From Roseicella aerolata (GTDB lineage: Bacteria > Pseudomonadota > Alphaproteobacteria > Acetobacterales > Acetobacteraceae): a DNA stretch of 64,000 nt. The notes under the pieces are model-generated. The model saw nothing but the letters and a program-made list of their open reading frames with translations. It searched no databases and had not been told where the DNA came from. The DNA lies in NCBI RefSeq assembly GCF_020523605.1, contig NZ_JAJAQI010000022.1, positions 1-64,000 on the forward strand, written 5' to 3'. Each line of letters opens with the position of its first letter. Position 1 is the first letter of the stretch. This document shows positions 46,542 through 59,345 of this stretch, piece after piece. The translations under genes were made by a program, and so were the position numbers.

Positions 46542-47357
46542 ATGACCGAGGCGCACTGGCCCTTGCGCGGGCAAAAGGCCATCGTCACCGGCGCCAGCTC
46601 CGGCATCGGCGCGGGCATCGCCCGCGCCTTCGCGCGGGCCGGCGCCGCGGTGGGGATCAACTACCGCTCCGGCCGCGATGCGGCGGAGGCCATCGTGGAG
46701 GAGATCTGCCGCGAGGGCGGCGAGGCGGTCGCGCTCGGCGCCGATGTCTCGGACGAGGCGCAGGTGCAGGCGATGTTCCGCGCCGCCCTCGACGCCTTCG
46801 GCCGGCTCGACATCCTCGTCGCCAATTCCGGCCTTCAGCAGGACGCGCCCATCGCGGAGATGACGGCCACGCAGTGGCGCCGCGTCATCGACGTCAACCT
46901 CACGGGCCAGTTCCTCTGTGCGCGGGAAGCGGTGCGAATCTTCCTGGCGCAGGGCGTGACGCCCGATGGCCCCTCGCGCACGGCGGGCAAGATCGTCTGC
47001 ATGAGCTCGGTGCACGACGTGATCCCCTGGGCGGGCCACGCGAACTACGCCGCCTCCAAGGGCGGCGTCGCGCTGCTCGTGAAGACCCTGGCGCAGGAGC
47101 TGGCGGAGAAGCGGATCCGCGTGAACGCAATCTCTCCCGGCGCGATCCGTACACCCATCAACCGCGAGGCCTGGGCGACACCCGAGGCCGAGGCGAAGCT
47201 GCTGGCGCTGATTCCCTACGGCCGCATTGGCGAGCCCGAGGACGTGGCGGAGGCGGCTGTCTGGCTGGCCTCCGACGCTTCCGACTACGTGGTCGGCACG
47301 ACCCTCTACGTGGACGGCGGCATGACGCTCTACCCCGCCTTCCGCGACAACGGCTGA
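46542..47357 (+). CDS. short-chain dehydrogenase, glucose 1-dehydrogenase-like
   Basis: A 271-residue classical SDR: cofactor motif VTGASSGIGAGIARAF, NSG near residue 90, catalytic Tyr/Lys in ANYAASKGGVALLVK and C-terminal ISPGAIRTPI. Resembles bacterial glucose 1-dehydrogenases that make gluconolactone with NAD(P). It is 21 bases after the fusion gene and 16 before the GH15 gene, so sugar substrates are plausible. Confidence 0.87.
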   Translation: MTEAHWPLRGQKAIVTGASSGIGAGIARAFARAGAAVGINYRSGRDAAEAIVEEICREGGEAVALGADVSDEAQVQAMFRAALDAFGRLDILVANSGLQQDAPIAEMTATQWRRVIDVNLTGQFLCAREAVRIFLAQGVTPDGPSRTAGKIVCMSSVHDVIPWAGHANYAASKGGVALLVKTLAQELAEKRIRVNAISPGAIRTPINREAWATPEAEAKLLALIPYGRIGEPEDVAEAAVWLASDASDYVVGTTLYVDGGMTLYPAFRDNG

Positions 47358-47373
47358 CCGGGGGGGACGGGCC

Positions 47374-49206
<1,833 letters not shown>

Positions 49207-49537
49207 GGCGCGGTAGACGTCGCGCGCATGCCGCGCAGCGGCCAAGAGGAGGACTTCGCGTGGCCTCGAGACGGGAAGCCAGACGCCCCTTCGGCGGAAG
49301 CCGGCGCACCGGTCCGCCGCCCGCTTTTGCGGTCTCCGTTCACCGCGTCGGCACCTGCCGGGGCGAAGGTGGCGGCGATCCAGGACGAACGGAGCGGGCG
49401 TCCCAAATCGGGCGCCCCGCCTCGATCCCGCTCGTTCCGGCTCCCGACGTCCCGCATCGAAGGCGACGGGCGTATCCCCAACCCACTCTCCACCGAAGGA
49501 CGGTGGAAGTATCCCCAGGAGAGGAGTTCCACGAGCC
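49207..49537. other. 331-bp intergenic region
   Basis: No supported gene; the open frames are low-complexity. It carries the presumable promoter of the BI-1 gene. No repeat was recognised. Confidence 0.45.
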
Positions 49538-50326
49538 ATGGCCCTTCAACCCGACCAGCGATACACGACGGGTGCGCCAAGCTGGGGTCGCACGGCAACC
49601 GCCGACGCAGCCGCCGTCGATGCCGGGCTCCGGGCGTACATGCTCCGGGTCTACAACTGGATGGCCTCGGGGCTGCTGCTCACCGGCGTCGTCGCGTACC
49701 TGATCGCCAACACCCCTGAGCTCCAGGCGCTGTTCTACCAGCGCGTCATGACGCCGCGCGGCGCCGCGGTCCAGCCGACGATCCTGGCCTACATTGCCAT
49801 GTTCGCGCCGCTGGCCTTCGTGCTGGTGCTGAGCTTCGGCATCAACCGGCTGTCCAAGACGACGGCGCAGGCGCTGTTCTGGGCCTTCGCGGCGGTGATG
49901 GGCGCGAGCATCTCGCACATCTTCCTGACCTTCACCGGCGCCTCGGTCGCGCGCGCCTTCTTCGTCGCCGCGGCGATGTTCGGCGGCATGAGCCTCTACG
50001 GGTACACGACCAAGGCCGACCTGACGCGGATGGGCAGCTTCATGATGATGGGCCTGATCGGCATCGTCATTGCGAGCCTGGTGAACATGTTCATCGGCTC
50101 CACGGCGCTGCAGTTTGCGATCAGCATCATCGGCGTGGTCGTGTTCCTCGGCCTGACGGCCTGGGATACCCAGCGCATCAAGGCGGACTACGTCGAGCAC
50201 GCCTACGCCGAGGGGACGGAGCTTGCGGCGAAGCGCAGCGTGATGGACGCGCTGGGGCTGTACCTGAACTTCATCAACCTTTTTATGCTGCTGCTGCAGT
50301 TCATGGGCGCCCGCCAGCAGGAGTAG
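49538..50326 (+). CDS. BAX inhibitor-1/YccA family membrane protein
   Basis: A 262-residue protein with seven helices (for example VYNWMASGLLLTGVVAYLIA, LYGYTTKADLTRMGSFMMMG, GLTAWDTQRIKADYVE). The conserved late Asp residues of the family are present (AWDTQ). BI-1 proteins act as pH-sensitive leak channels or quality-control partners of membrane proteases. ATG 49538 is preceded by GGAGAGGAG. No clear metal link. Confidence 0.92.
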   Translation: MALQPDQRYTTGAPSWGRTATADAAAVDAGLRAYMLRVYNWMASGLLLTGVVAYLIANTPELQALFYQRVMTPRGAAVQPTILAYIAMFAPLAFVLVLSFGINRLSKTTAQALFWAFAAVMGASISHIFLTFTGASVARAFFVAAAMFGGMSLYGYTTKADLTRMGSFMMMGLIGIVIASLVNMFIGSTALQFAISIIGVVVFLGLTAWDTQRIKADYVEHAYAEGTELAAKRSVMDALGLYLNFINLFMLLLQFMGARQQE

Positions 50327-50404
50327 CGGGCGGCGTGGTTCCGACGGGAGCGTGCGCTGTCGGCGCACGCCCCCGCTCAGTTCGGGCGACGGGAGGAGGT
50401 ACGG

Positions 50405-51046
50405 ATGGCCGACGGATACCAGGAATGGGTGGGTCTCTGGCCCTACGCAGTCCTCATGGTGGTGGTGGCGTCGTGGGCCCTCTACCATTTCCTGGCGCCG
50501 GCGAGCTGGCGGGATTGGGCCGGCGCGGGATTGACGCAAGCCTTCATCATCGCGCTCTACGCGGAGATGTACGGGTTCCCGCTTACCATATACGTGCTGA
50601 CGGGCCTGCTCGGGATCGAGATCCCGCTGGTCCACTACAGCGGGCATCTCTGGGCCACGCTCCTGGGCTACGGCCGCGTGGGCACCGTTGCCGAGATGAT
50701 GCTCGGCTATGCGTTCGTCATGGCGGGCGTCGTGCTGATCGCCAAGGGTTGGGCCAGGGTCCACTTCGCGGGCGGCCACCTCGTCCAGGACGGCGTCTAC
50801 TCGGTGGTCCGCCATCCGCAGTACACGGGCATCTTCCTCGCGGTCCTCGGGCAGCTCGTGCACTGGCCGACGATCCCGACTCTGGCGCTCGCCCCGTTCA
50901 TCGTCTGGTTGTACGTCCGTCTCGCCCGGCGGGAGGAGGCCCGGCTCGTCGAGAAGTTCGGCGAGGCGTACCGTGACTACCGAAGGCGCGTGCCGATGTT
51001 CCTGCCGCGCTGGCGGGAGGTGGCGGCCGGCGTCGAGCTGCGATGA
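50405..51046 (+). CDS. isoprenylcysteine carboxylmethyltransferase-family membrane protein
   Basis: A 213-residue membrane methyltransferase-like protein with five or six helices and the C-terminal SAM site pattern DGVYSVVRHPQYTGIFL and RREEARLVEKFGEAYRDYRR. Bacterial members methylate unknown lipids or small molecules. ATG 50405 follows GGGAGGAGG. It lies 80 bases after the BI-1 gene and may share its transcript. Confidence 0.87.
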   Translation: MADGYQEWVGLWPYAVLMVVVASWALYHFLAPASWRDWAGAGLTQAFIIALYAEMYGFPLTIYVLTGLLGIEIPLVHYSGHLWATLLGYGRVGTVAEMMLGYAFVMAGVVLIAKGWARVHFAGGHLVQDGVYSVVRHPQYTGIFLAVLGQLVHWPTIPTLALAPFIVWLYVRLARREEARLVEKFGEAYRDYRRRVPMFLPRWREVAAGVELR

Positions 51047-51162
51047 CCGGAGGTGTGTGGTCCACGGGGCCGCCACACCGGGCCGGGCGAAGCGCCGGAG
51101 ATCCGGCCATGGTGGCCGGCTGCGCCGCCCCGGCCGCCCAGATGCCAGATGGAGGAAGTACC

Positions 51163-51675
51163 GTGTCGACAGTGTCGATTCGAGGCGCCCTCGAGAAGAC
51201 CGCGACGATCCTCTCCGAGGATCCGGCGAAGGCGAAGAGCGCCGGGCCGGCCGTGACCGCGGTCCTGGAGGGCGGGGTCGCCTGCCGGATCGCCGGCCCC
51301 GTGGGCGAGCTCCGCACCGACATGCCGCCCGCGATGGGCGGGCGCGCCTCTGCGCCCAGTCCGGGCTGGCTCCTGCGGGCCGCGCTCGCATCCTGCACCG
51401 CGACCGTGGTCGCCATGCGCGCAGCCCAGCTGGGCGTCTCACTCGACCTCTTGGAGGTGAGCGTGTCCGGCGAGGGCGACGCGCGAGGCATGCTGGGCCT
51501 CGACGAGACCGTGTCGGCCGCGATGACCAACATCAGGACACGGGTGAGGATCGGCGCGGAGGGGATTTCGAGCGACAGGCTGGTCGAGCTCGTCCGCTGG
51601 GCGGAGGCGCACGCACCGGTCACCTGCACGATGCGAAACGGCGAGGTCGGCCCGGCGGAAATCGAGGTGCGCTGA
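51163..51675 (+). CDS. OsmC-family peroxide-reducing protein
   Basis: A 170-residue OsmC/Ohr fold protein. The two peroxidatic cysteines are in LLRAALASCTATVVAMRAAQ (about residue 69) and HAPVTCTMRNGEVG (about 153). These reduce organic hydroperoxides with thiols. GTG 51163 was chosen for GGAGGAAG just upstream; the frame is open back to 51043. It would fit oxidative stress from redox-active copper. Confidence 0.87.
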   Translation: MSTVSIRGALEKTATILSEDPAKAKSAGPAVTAVLEGGVACRIAGPVGELRTDMPPAMGGRASAPSPGWLLRAALASCTATVVAMRAAQLGVSLDLLEVSVSGEGDARGMLGLDETVSAAMTNIRTRVRIGAEGISSDRLVELVRWAEAHAPVTCTMRNGEVGPAEIEVR

Positions 51676-51809
51676 AGTGCTTCCGTAGCCCGCGATGGCG
51701 TCCGACCCGCGCGTGCCGTGCATTGTAGCGGTGCGGGCATGCGGCGGGCCTGCGGGCCAGGTGCCGGGACCCCGCTCGCGGCTTGCACCCGGCGGCATCC
51801 CAACCGCCC

Positions 51810-52298
51810 TCAAGGCTGTCCCGGGCGGCCAGCCCGTTCCCGCCGGCGGCGGTCGCCGCGTGCCACGGTCGATCGTCCGCCTCCCCCACCGCGGCGCGGC
51901 GGCGCGGCTGCCCGTTCGTCGGGGGGCGAGCAGTCGGGATGACCGGGCCGGCGGCCGCAGTCACACGCCTCAGCCAAGTCGTGCAGCGCGGCGGCCACGG
52001 CCCGGAGGGCCGCCGCCTTCGCCTCCAGCGCCGCCACGCGCTCGAGCGCCAACCTCTTCACCTCGCTCCCCGTGCGATTCGGGTTGCGCCACAGCCCGAG
52101 GATCTCGCCGATTTCGTCCAACGGGAGGCCGAGGTCCCGGGCGTGGCGCACGAAGCGCAGCGTGCGCACCTCGGCCTCGCCGTAGACGCGGTATCCGGCC
52201 TCGGTGCGGTCCGCCGCCGGGACGAGGCCGATGCTTTCATAATGGCGGATCATCTTGGCCGACACGCCGGATGCCGCGGAGGCCTCGCCGATGTTCAC
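51810..52298 (-). CDS. cueR: copper-responsive MerR-family regulator CueR
   Basis: A 162-residue CueR: NIGEASAASGVSAKMIRHYE for DNA binding and the Cu(I) loop ACDCGRRPGHPDC (outer cysteines about 112 and 122, with an extra Cys). A long Pro/Arg/Gly tail of about 40 residues is added. It lies 25 bases after copA on the same strand, so it is probably made from the copA transcript. Its targets should include the dyad at 54936-54966. Confidence 0.88.
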   Translation of the reverse strand: MNIGEASAASGVSAKMIRHYESIGLVPAADRTEAGYRVYGEAEVRTLRFVRHARDLGLPLDEIGEILGLWRNPNRTGSEVKRLALERVAALEAKAAALRAVAAALHDLAEACDCGRRPGHPDCSPPDERAAAPPRRGGGGGRSTVARGDRRRRERAGRPGQP

Positions 52299-52323
52299 GG
52301 CCCGCTCCCCTTTGCCGCCGCGG

Positions 52324-54903
<2,580 letters not shown>

Positions 54904-54935
54904 GGGCTTTCTCCGCGGTCTGGGTCACCGGGCCT

Positions 54936-54966
54936 GAGGTGGTGATTCCCACCGTGGGAAGGTCAA
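54936..54966 (-). promoter_or_regulatory. CueR operator/promoter of copA
   Basis: On the minus strand TTGACC, a 19-base spacer TTCCCACGGTGGGAATCAC, then CACCTC. The spacer holds a perfect TTCCCAC-G-GTGGGAA dyad. It ends about 33 bases before the copA start. This is the standard CueR-activated layout. Confidence 0.8.
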
Positions 54967-54997
54967 GGCGGCGACCTGTGGCCGCTCGCACGCCGTC

Positions 54998-55024
54998 GCC
55001 GAGCCCGCCACTGGCGGGCTCGGC
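54998..55024 (-). terminator. strong hairpin downstream of the Rieske gene
   Basis: GCCGAGCCCGCCA and TGGCGGGCTCGGC are perfect 13-base inverted repeats around a single C. It lies 70 bases beyond the petA-like stop and just upstream of the copA promoter, so it should insulate copA. No T-run. Confidence 0.65.
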
Positions 55025-55092
55025 GCGGATGGGTGGCCTCCCTGAAGCGCAGGCCGGCTTTTCTGGCGCGACGGGCCGGTGTGGTGCACTTC

Positions 55093-55665
55093 TCAGCCGA
55101 TGCGGATCTGGGTGTCGGACGTGAAGGCGTAGGGCGGCACCACCAGGTTGGTGGGCGCCGGACCCTTCCGGATGCGGCCGGATGTGTCGTAGTGACTGCC
55201 GTGGCAGGGACAGAACCAGCCGCCGAACTCGCCGCGCGGGTCGGTCACCTTCTGCCCCAGCGGCACGCAGCCGAGGTGGGTGCAGATGCCCACCATCACG
55301 AGCCACGGATCGCGGATCACCCGCGCCTGGTCCGGCTGCGGGTCCTTCAGCTCCGAGAGCGACGTCGCGCGCGCCACCCGGATCTCCTCCGGCGTGCGGT
55401 GCCGCACGAAGACCGGCTTGCCGCGCCAGACCACCGTGACCGCTTGGCCGACGGCGATCGGCGCCAGGTCCACCTCGGTGGTGGAGAGCGCCAGCACGTC
55501 CCGCGACGGGTTCATGGAGTGGATGAAGGGCCAGACGATGGCCCCGACGCCCACCACCGCGAAGGACCCCGTCACGAGTTTCAGGAAATCGCGGCGCCTG
55601 GCGCCGCCATGGCCGTCGTCGGAGCCCGGGGGCGCTGCCGCATGTGGCATCTCGGATTGAGCCAT
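55093..55665 (-). CDS. petA: Rieske iron-sulfur protein (bc1-type), orphan
   Basis: A 190-residue Rieske protein with Tat-type N-terminus ([20 protein letters not shown]) and the [2Fe-2S] ligands in [12 protein letters not shown] and [11 protein letters not shown]. In the bc1 complex it moves electrons from quinol to cytochrome c1. No cytochrome b or c1 gene is nearby. It sits among copper genes, cytochrome c and multicopper oxidase, so it may replace a damaged chromosomal subunit or serve a special chain (inference). Confidence 0.93.
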   Translation of the reverse strand: MAQSEMPHAAAPPGSDDGHGGARRRDFLKLVTGSFAVVGVGAIVWPFIHSMNPSRDVLALSTTEVDLAPIAVGQAVTVVWRGKPVFVRHRTPEEIRVARATSLSELKDPQPDQARVIRDPWLVMVGICTHLGCVPLGQKVTDPRGEFGGWFCPCHGSHYDTSGRIRKGPAPTNLVVPPYAFTSDTQIRIG

Positions 55666-55802
55666 GTTCTTCCTCCGTCGGTCTGCTCGCTTCCGGGCCG
55701 GCTGGGCCGCGCGCAGCGAGCCCTATTCTGTCGCCCCTCCAGTCCGCCCCAAGCCGCCGCCTGAGTGCCCAGGTCCGATCGAAGGCTGCGCACGGCGCGA
55801 AC

Positions 55803-56537
55803 TCATCCGATCAGCGCCAGCGTCGGGAAGGTCCGCAGCATCCAGGCCCCGAACCGGGTCAGGTCGCCGGTGATCATCGCCACGCCCATCACGGCCATCG
55901 CCGCGCCGGCCCCGCGTTGGAGCCACATGCCGAGGCGCGCGGCGCGCCTCGCGCGGACCAGCAGCGCGGGAAGGTAGAGCGCGGCGAGCAGGAACGGCAC
56001 GCCGAGCCCGGCGGCGTAGGCCGCGAGCAGCGCGACGCCATCCGCCGCGCCGCGGGCCGCCGCCGCGGCCGTGAGCACGGCAGCGAGCACGGGCCCGATG
56101 CAGGGCGTCCAGCCAAAGCCGAAGGCCACGCCCACCAGCGCCGCCTGGCCGGGCGTGCCGCCCTCGAGCGCCGGCCGCCAGCGCAGGTCGCGCAGCAGCG
56201 GCACGGGCAGGCGGAGCAGGCCCATCTGCACGAGGCCCATCGCCAGCACCAGCGCCCCGCCCGCAACCGCCGCCTCGGCGCTCCAGCGCCGCAGCAGGCC
56301 GGAGAGGCCGGTCGCGCCCGCGCCGAGCGCGACGAACACCGCGCCGAAGCCAAGCACGAAGAACAGGCCAAGGCGGAACGTCCGGCCGCGCCGCGCCTGC
56401 GCCCCGGCGAGGTCGGTACCGGCGACCCAGGCCAGGTAGCCCGGCACCAGCGGCAGCACGCAGGGCGAGAGGAAGGAGACGAGCCCCGCACCGAAGGCCA
56501 GCGTCAGGCCAAGCGGGGAGAGGTCGATGCTCAGCAT
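55803..56537 (-). CDS. ccdA: CcdA-type thiol:disulfide transporter
   Basis: A 244-residue membrane protein with six helices. The two reactive cysteines are in FLSPCVLPLVPGYLAWVAG (about 25) and GFGWTPCIGPVLAA (about 147). CcdA moves reducing power from cytosolic thioredoxin to periplasmic partners such as CcmG, TlpA and SCO. All three partner types occur in this window. Start ATG 56537. Confidence 0.92.
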   Translation of the reverse strand: MLSIDLSPLGLTLAFGAGLVSFLSPCVLPLVPGYLAWVAGTDLAGAQARRGRTFRLGLFFVLGFGAVFVALGAGATGLSGLLRRWSAEAAVAGGALVLAMGLVQMGLLRLPVPLLRDLRWRPALEGGTPGQAALVGVAFGFGWTPCIGPVLAAVLTAAAAARGAADGVALLAAYAAGLGVPFLLAALYLPALLVRARRAARLGMWLQRGAGAAMAVMGVAMITGDLTRFGAWMLRTFPTLALIG

Positions 56538-56668
56538 GCGCAGCGCCGTCCTCCGGCGGTCGCGGGCGCGTGACCCCGCCGTCGGCGTCGATTGCGGCCG
56601 TCGCCTTGAAGGGCGTGCGCCGCGGCTTCACCTGGGCCGCAGACAGCGACACCAGACGCGAGGCACCG

Positions 56669-56971
56669 ATGAGCACCAGCACAAGCGATGACACCCGGAC
56701 CCGCCGGACTGCCCTTTCGGTCGAGGGCATGACCTGCGGCAGCTGCGCGCGCACCGTCGAACGCGCGCTCGCCGGCGCCGCCGGCGTCGAGCGGGCCGTC
56801 GTGGACCTCGCGCGCAGCCGCGCGGTGGTCGAGGGCTCCGCGCGCCCCGAGGACCTCGCCGCGGCCGTCGAGGCCGCCGGCTACACCGCCCGGATCCTGC
56901 CGCAGGGCGAGGACGAATGGCCCGACCTGCCGGCGGACGAGCGCCGTCGCGGCGGCGGCTGCTGCGGCTGA
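56669..56971 (+). CDS. copZ: HMA-domain copper chaperone, CopZ-like
   Basis: A 100-residue protein with one HMA domain ([20 protein letters not shown]) and a Cys-rich end (RRGGGCCG). It would carry Cu(I) in the cytosol to CopA. It is on the opposite strand from its neighbours, ccdA and the SCO gene. ATG 56669 was chosen for the family start; the frame is open further upstream. Confidence 0.82.
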   Translation: MSTSTSDDTRTRRTALSVEGMTCGSCARTVERALAGAAGVERAVVDLARSRAVVEGSARPEDLAAAVEAAGYTARILPQGEDEWPDLPADERRRGGGCCG

Positions 56972-57048
56972 ACCGCGTCCGGCGGCACCCCGGGCGGCCA
57001 GATGCGCCACCGTCGCCAGCGCGCATCGCTGCGGCCGTCCGATGGCGG

Positions 57049-57780
57049 TCATAGCAGGCTCCGCAGCCGCCCCCAGAGGCCCTGCGGTGGAGCCGGCCGG
57101 GGCGGTGGTGGGGCTTGGGCGTCGCCGTCCTCGTCGTGGGTCAGCGCGTTCAGGTACAGGACGAGGTTCGTCGGGTCGAAGTCGAGCCCGTGGAACCTCG
57201 CCCTGAGCCGGCCCTCGCGGTCGATCACATGCGTGACCACGGCGTGCATCTGCATGCCGTCGGGCGTCGGCACAAAGCGCAGGCCGTAGGCCTCGGCCAG
57301 CCGCCGGCCGTCCTCCGGCAGCTCCGCCCCGCTCGTCAGGAAGGTCCAATTGGCGGGGTCGAGCCCATGCGCCTCGCCGTAGCCCCGCATCACCTCGGGC
57401 GTGTCCCGCTCGGGGTCCGTGGTGATGGTGACGAAGCGCACCTGCTCGCGCATAGGGGTGAGGTTCACCATCTCTTGGATGCGCGCGATCAGGTCGGCGT
57501 GCAGTGGGCAGGCGTCCGGGCAGGCTGCGTAGATGAAGTGGAGCACCACTACCTTGCCGCGCAGGTCGGCGAGGCCGACCGGCCGCCCTTCGGCGTCCTG
57601 CAGCGCGAAGTCCGGCGCGGGGCGCGCCTCGAAGGGCTGGAAGAACTGCTCGCGGTCGTGCAGCCGGCCTTCGACCTCCTTCATCGAGTGGGCCCCGGCC
57701 GGCCGCGGCGGCAGGGGCAGGAAGGCGGCGGCCGGAAGCGCCGCGCCCAAGGCGAGGAGGACCGTGCGCCGCCGCCTCAC
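57049..57780 (-). CDS. SCO1/SenC-family copper metallochaperone
   Basis: A 243-residue exported thioredoxin-fold protein. The copper ligands are CPDACPL (CxxxC) near residue 86 and the late His in HAVVTHVIDREG. SCO proteins help build the CuA site of cytochrome oxidase or act in copper redox. The N-terminus is a signal sequence (VLLALGAALPAAAFLPLPP). Its start overlaps the stop of the small membrane protein gene. Confidence 0.9.
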   Translation of the reverse strand: MRRRRTVLLALGAALPAAAFLPLPPRPAGAHSMKEVEGRLHDREQFFQPFEARPAPDFALQDAEGRPVGLADLRGKVVVLHFIYAACPDACPLHADLIARIQEMVNLTPMREQVRFVTITTDPERDTPEVMRGYGEAHGLDPANWTFLTSGAELPEDGRRLAEAYGLRFVPTPDGMQMHAVVTHVIDREGRLRARFHGLDFDPTNLVLYLNALTHDEDGDAQAPPPPRPAPPQGLWGRLRSLL

Positions 57781-58115
57781 GCCACGCCCCCTTCCCGGCG
57801 GTGGATAGGCGCCGCCGCGGTCGCCGCCCCGTCCGCGGACGCGTTGGCGGTCCCGCCGCCCGCCCCCTTACGCATCATGCAGAGGCCGACGCCGCACATC
57901 ACGAGGCAGGGCAGCACGCTCAGCAGAAGCGGGGCGAGGCCGGCGGCCACCAGCCAGCCCCAGCCGCCGAATGCCGCCGCGCCGCCCAGCGCCACGACCA
58001 CCACGGCGGTGAGTAGGATCTTGCGGTTGGCGAACCACCGTCCGGAGGACGACGCGGCGCCGCAGCAGCCCGCGGACGAGGAAGGGGAAGGAGTGTTGGT
58101 CGCTGTTGTCTGCAT
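57777..58115 (-). CDS. small membrane protein with Cys-Met helix, copy 2
   Basis: A 112-residue paralog of 41638-41955. N-terminal Cys pair (GCCGAA), helix at about 32-50, then WLVAAGLAPLLLSVLPCLVM and CGVGLCMMRKG. It is coupled to the SCO gene. Cys and Met residues at the helix end suggest metal handling at the membrane (inference). Confidence 0.75.
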   Translation of the reverse strand: MQTTATNTPSPSSSAGCCGAASSSGRWFANRKILLTAVVVVALGGAAAFGGWGWLVAAGLAPLLLSVLPCLVMCGVGLCMMRKGAGGGTANASADGAATAAAPIHRREGGVA

Positions 58116-58159
58116 GGTCGATCTCCTTGGTGAGGGCCAGGGGTGGACGTCGGGTGGTG

Positions 58160-58648
58160 TCAGGAGCGGCCGGCCGCCGCGCCCAGGCGCTCCTCGCGCC
58201 GGCGACGTATGTCCGGCGGCCAGGTGCTCTTGATGAAGGCGATCACGGCCGCGATCTCGGCCTCCGTCAGCACGCCCTCAAAGGCGGGCATGTCGCTCTC
58301 GTAGCCGGGCAGGATTCCGGTCAGGCCCTTCCGCGTCAGCTCGATCAGCTGCGCGTCCGGGTGGTGCCAGGTGTGCCCGGTGGCGTCGTGGGGCGGTGCC
58401 GGCAGGCGCCCGTCGGGTCGGCGCGCCTGCCAGTTCGGCTGCCCCTCAAGGTTTGCCCCGTGGCAGGACGCGCAGTGCTCGGCGTAGACGCGCCGGCCAA
58501 GCGCGACCTGCGCAGGGTCGCTCGTGTCGGCGGTGGCCGGCGCCGACGGTCCGAACCAGCCGAACCCGAGCGCCGCCGCACCGACGCCGATCGCCACTGC
58601 CATGGCGAGCGCAGCCGCGCCGAGCGCGAGTGCGCGGTCTCTGGTCAT
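58160..58648 (-). CDS. membrane-anchored c-type cytochrome
   Basis: A 162-residue monoheme class I cytochrome c: N-terminal anchor (LALGAAALAMAVAIGVGAAA), heme motif CASCHGANLEG (about 63-67), Met ligand in GYESDMPAFEG. It would carry electrons in the periplasm. Its ATG overlaps the stop of the 45-residue gene. Heme attachment needs the ccm system. Confidence 0.88.
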   Translation of the reverse strand: MTRDRALALGAAALAMAVAIGVGAAALGFGWFGPSAPATADTSDPAQVALGRRVYAEHCASCHGANLEGQPNWQARRPDGRLPAPPHDATGHTWHHPDAQLIELTRKGLTGILPGYESDMPAFEGVLTEAEIAAVIAFIKSTWPPDIRRRREERLGAAAGRS

Positions 58649-58782
58649 CCGCGCCGCCCGAACACGTACTTGGCAAGGGCGGCGATCGCGAGGGCGAGCA
58701 GGGCGAGAAGCAGGAGCCCGACCAGCCCCATGCTCCACATCATCGCGGTCCCCATCGTCCCGCCACCCATCATGGCGCACAT
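58645..58782 (-). CDS. 45-residue Met-rich single-helix protein
   Basis: ATG 58782 (behind GGGAGAC) gives MCAMMGGGTMGTAMMWSM, then a helix (GLVGLLLLALLALAIAALAK) and YVFGRRG. The stop overlaps the cytochrome c start (TGA in ATGA), so the two are coupled. The Met/Cys head suggests copper contact on one membrane face (inference). No known family. Confidence 0.65.
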   Translation of the reverse strand: MCAMMGGGTMGTAMMWSMGLVGLLLLALLALAIAALAKYVFGRRG

Positions 58783-58830
58783 CGTCGGCGTCTCCCGGTG
58801 TTGAATGGCCGCGCCCGGCCCTCGGCGGCG

Positions 58831-59316
58831 CTACTCGACCGCATAGACCGCGGGCTCCGCCGCCGCGTCGCGCGGGATCGTGTAGATGGTGAAGGGCTCG
58901 ACCTTCGGGCCGCTCATGCCCGGGGAGCCCATCGGCATGCCGGGCAGCGAGATGCCGCGGACGTCCGGGCGCTCGGCGAGCAGCCGGTCGAGCGGCCCGA
59001 CCGGCACGTGGCCCACGACGGTGTACCCGTCCACCATCGTGATGTGGCAGCCCTCGAGCTCCTGTGGCACCTGCTGCTGTCGGCTGATCAGTGCGAGGTC
59101 GTGGCTCGGCACGACCCGCACCTGGTAGCCGTTCTGGCGCAGGTAGGCTGCGTAGCCCTCGCAGCAGTCGCAGTTCGGGTTCTTGAAGAGCGTGGCCTCC
59201 CGCGCCGCGGCCGGGGGCTGGGCGGCGGTCGCGCGGACGGGCCGGGTCAGCGGGACGGCGGCGGCGGTGGCCGCCAGGACGGCGCGGAAGGTGGCGCGGC
59301 GGGTGGTGGGCATCAT
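58831..59316 (-). CDS. DUF411 periplasmic metal-binding protein, copy 2
   Basis: A 161-residue protein with a signal peptide (RAVLAATAAAVPLTRPVRA), the Cys motif FKNPNCDCCEGYAAYLRQNG, a third Cys in LEGCHITMVDG and the end SLPGMPMGSPGMSG. Paralog of 12678-13136. It is 29 bases after the multicopper oxidase gene, which supports a copper role. Confidence 0.88.
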   Translation of the reverse strand: MMPTTRRATFRAVLAATAAAVPLTRPVRATAAQPPAAAREATLFKNPNCDCCEGYAAYLRQNGYQVRVVPSHDLALISRQQQVPQELEGCHITMVDGYTVVGHVPVGPLDRLLAERPDVRGISLPGMPMGSPGMSGPKVEPFTIYTIPRDAAAEPAVYAVE

Positions 59317-59345
59317 TCGCTGGTTATCCTCTGTCTGGGTTTCGG

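Noticed and set aside
49228-49719. + strand frame before the BI-1 gene
   Set aside because: Its second half lies out of frame inside the BI-1 gene and the first half is low-complexity.
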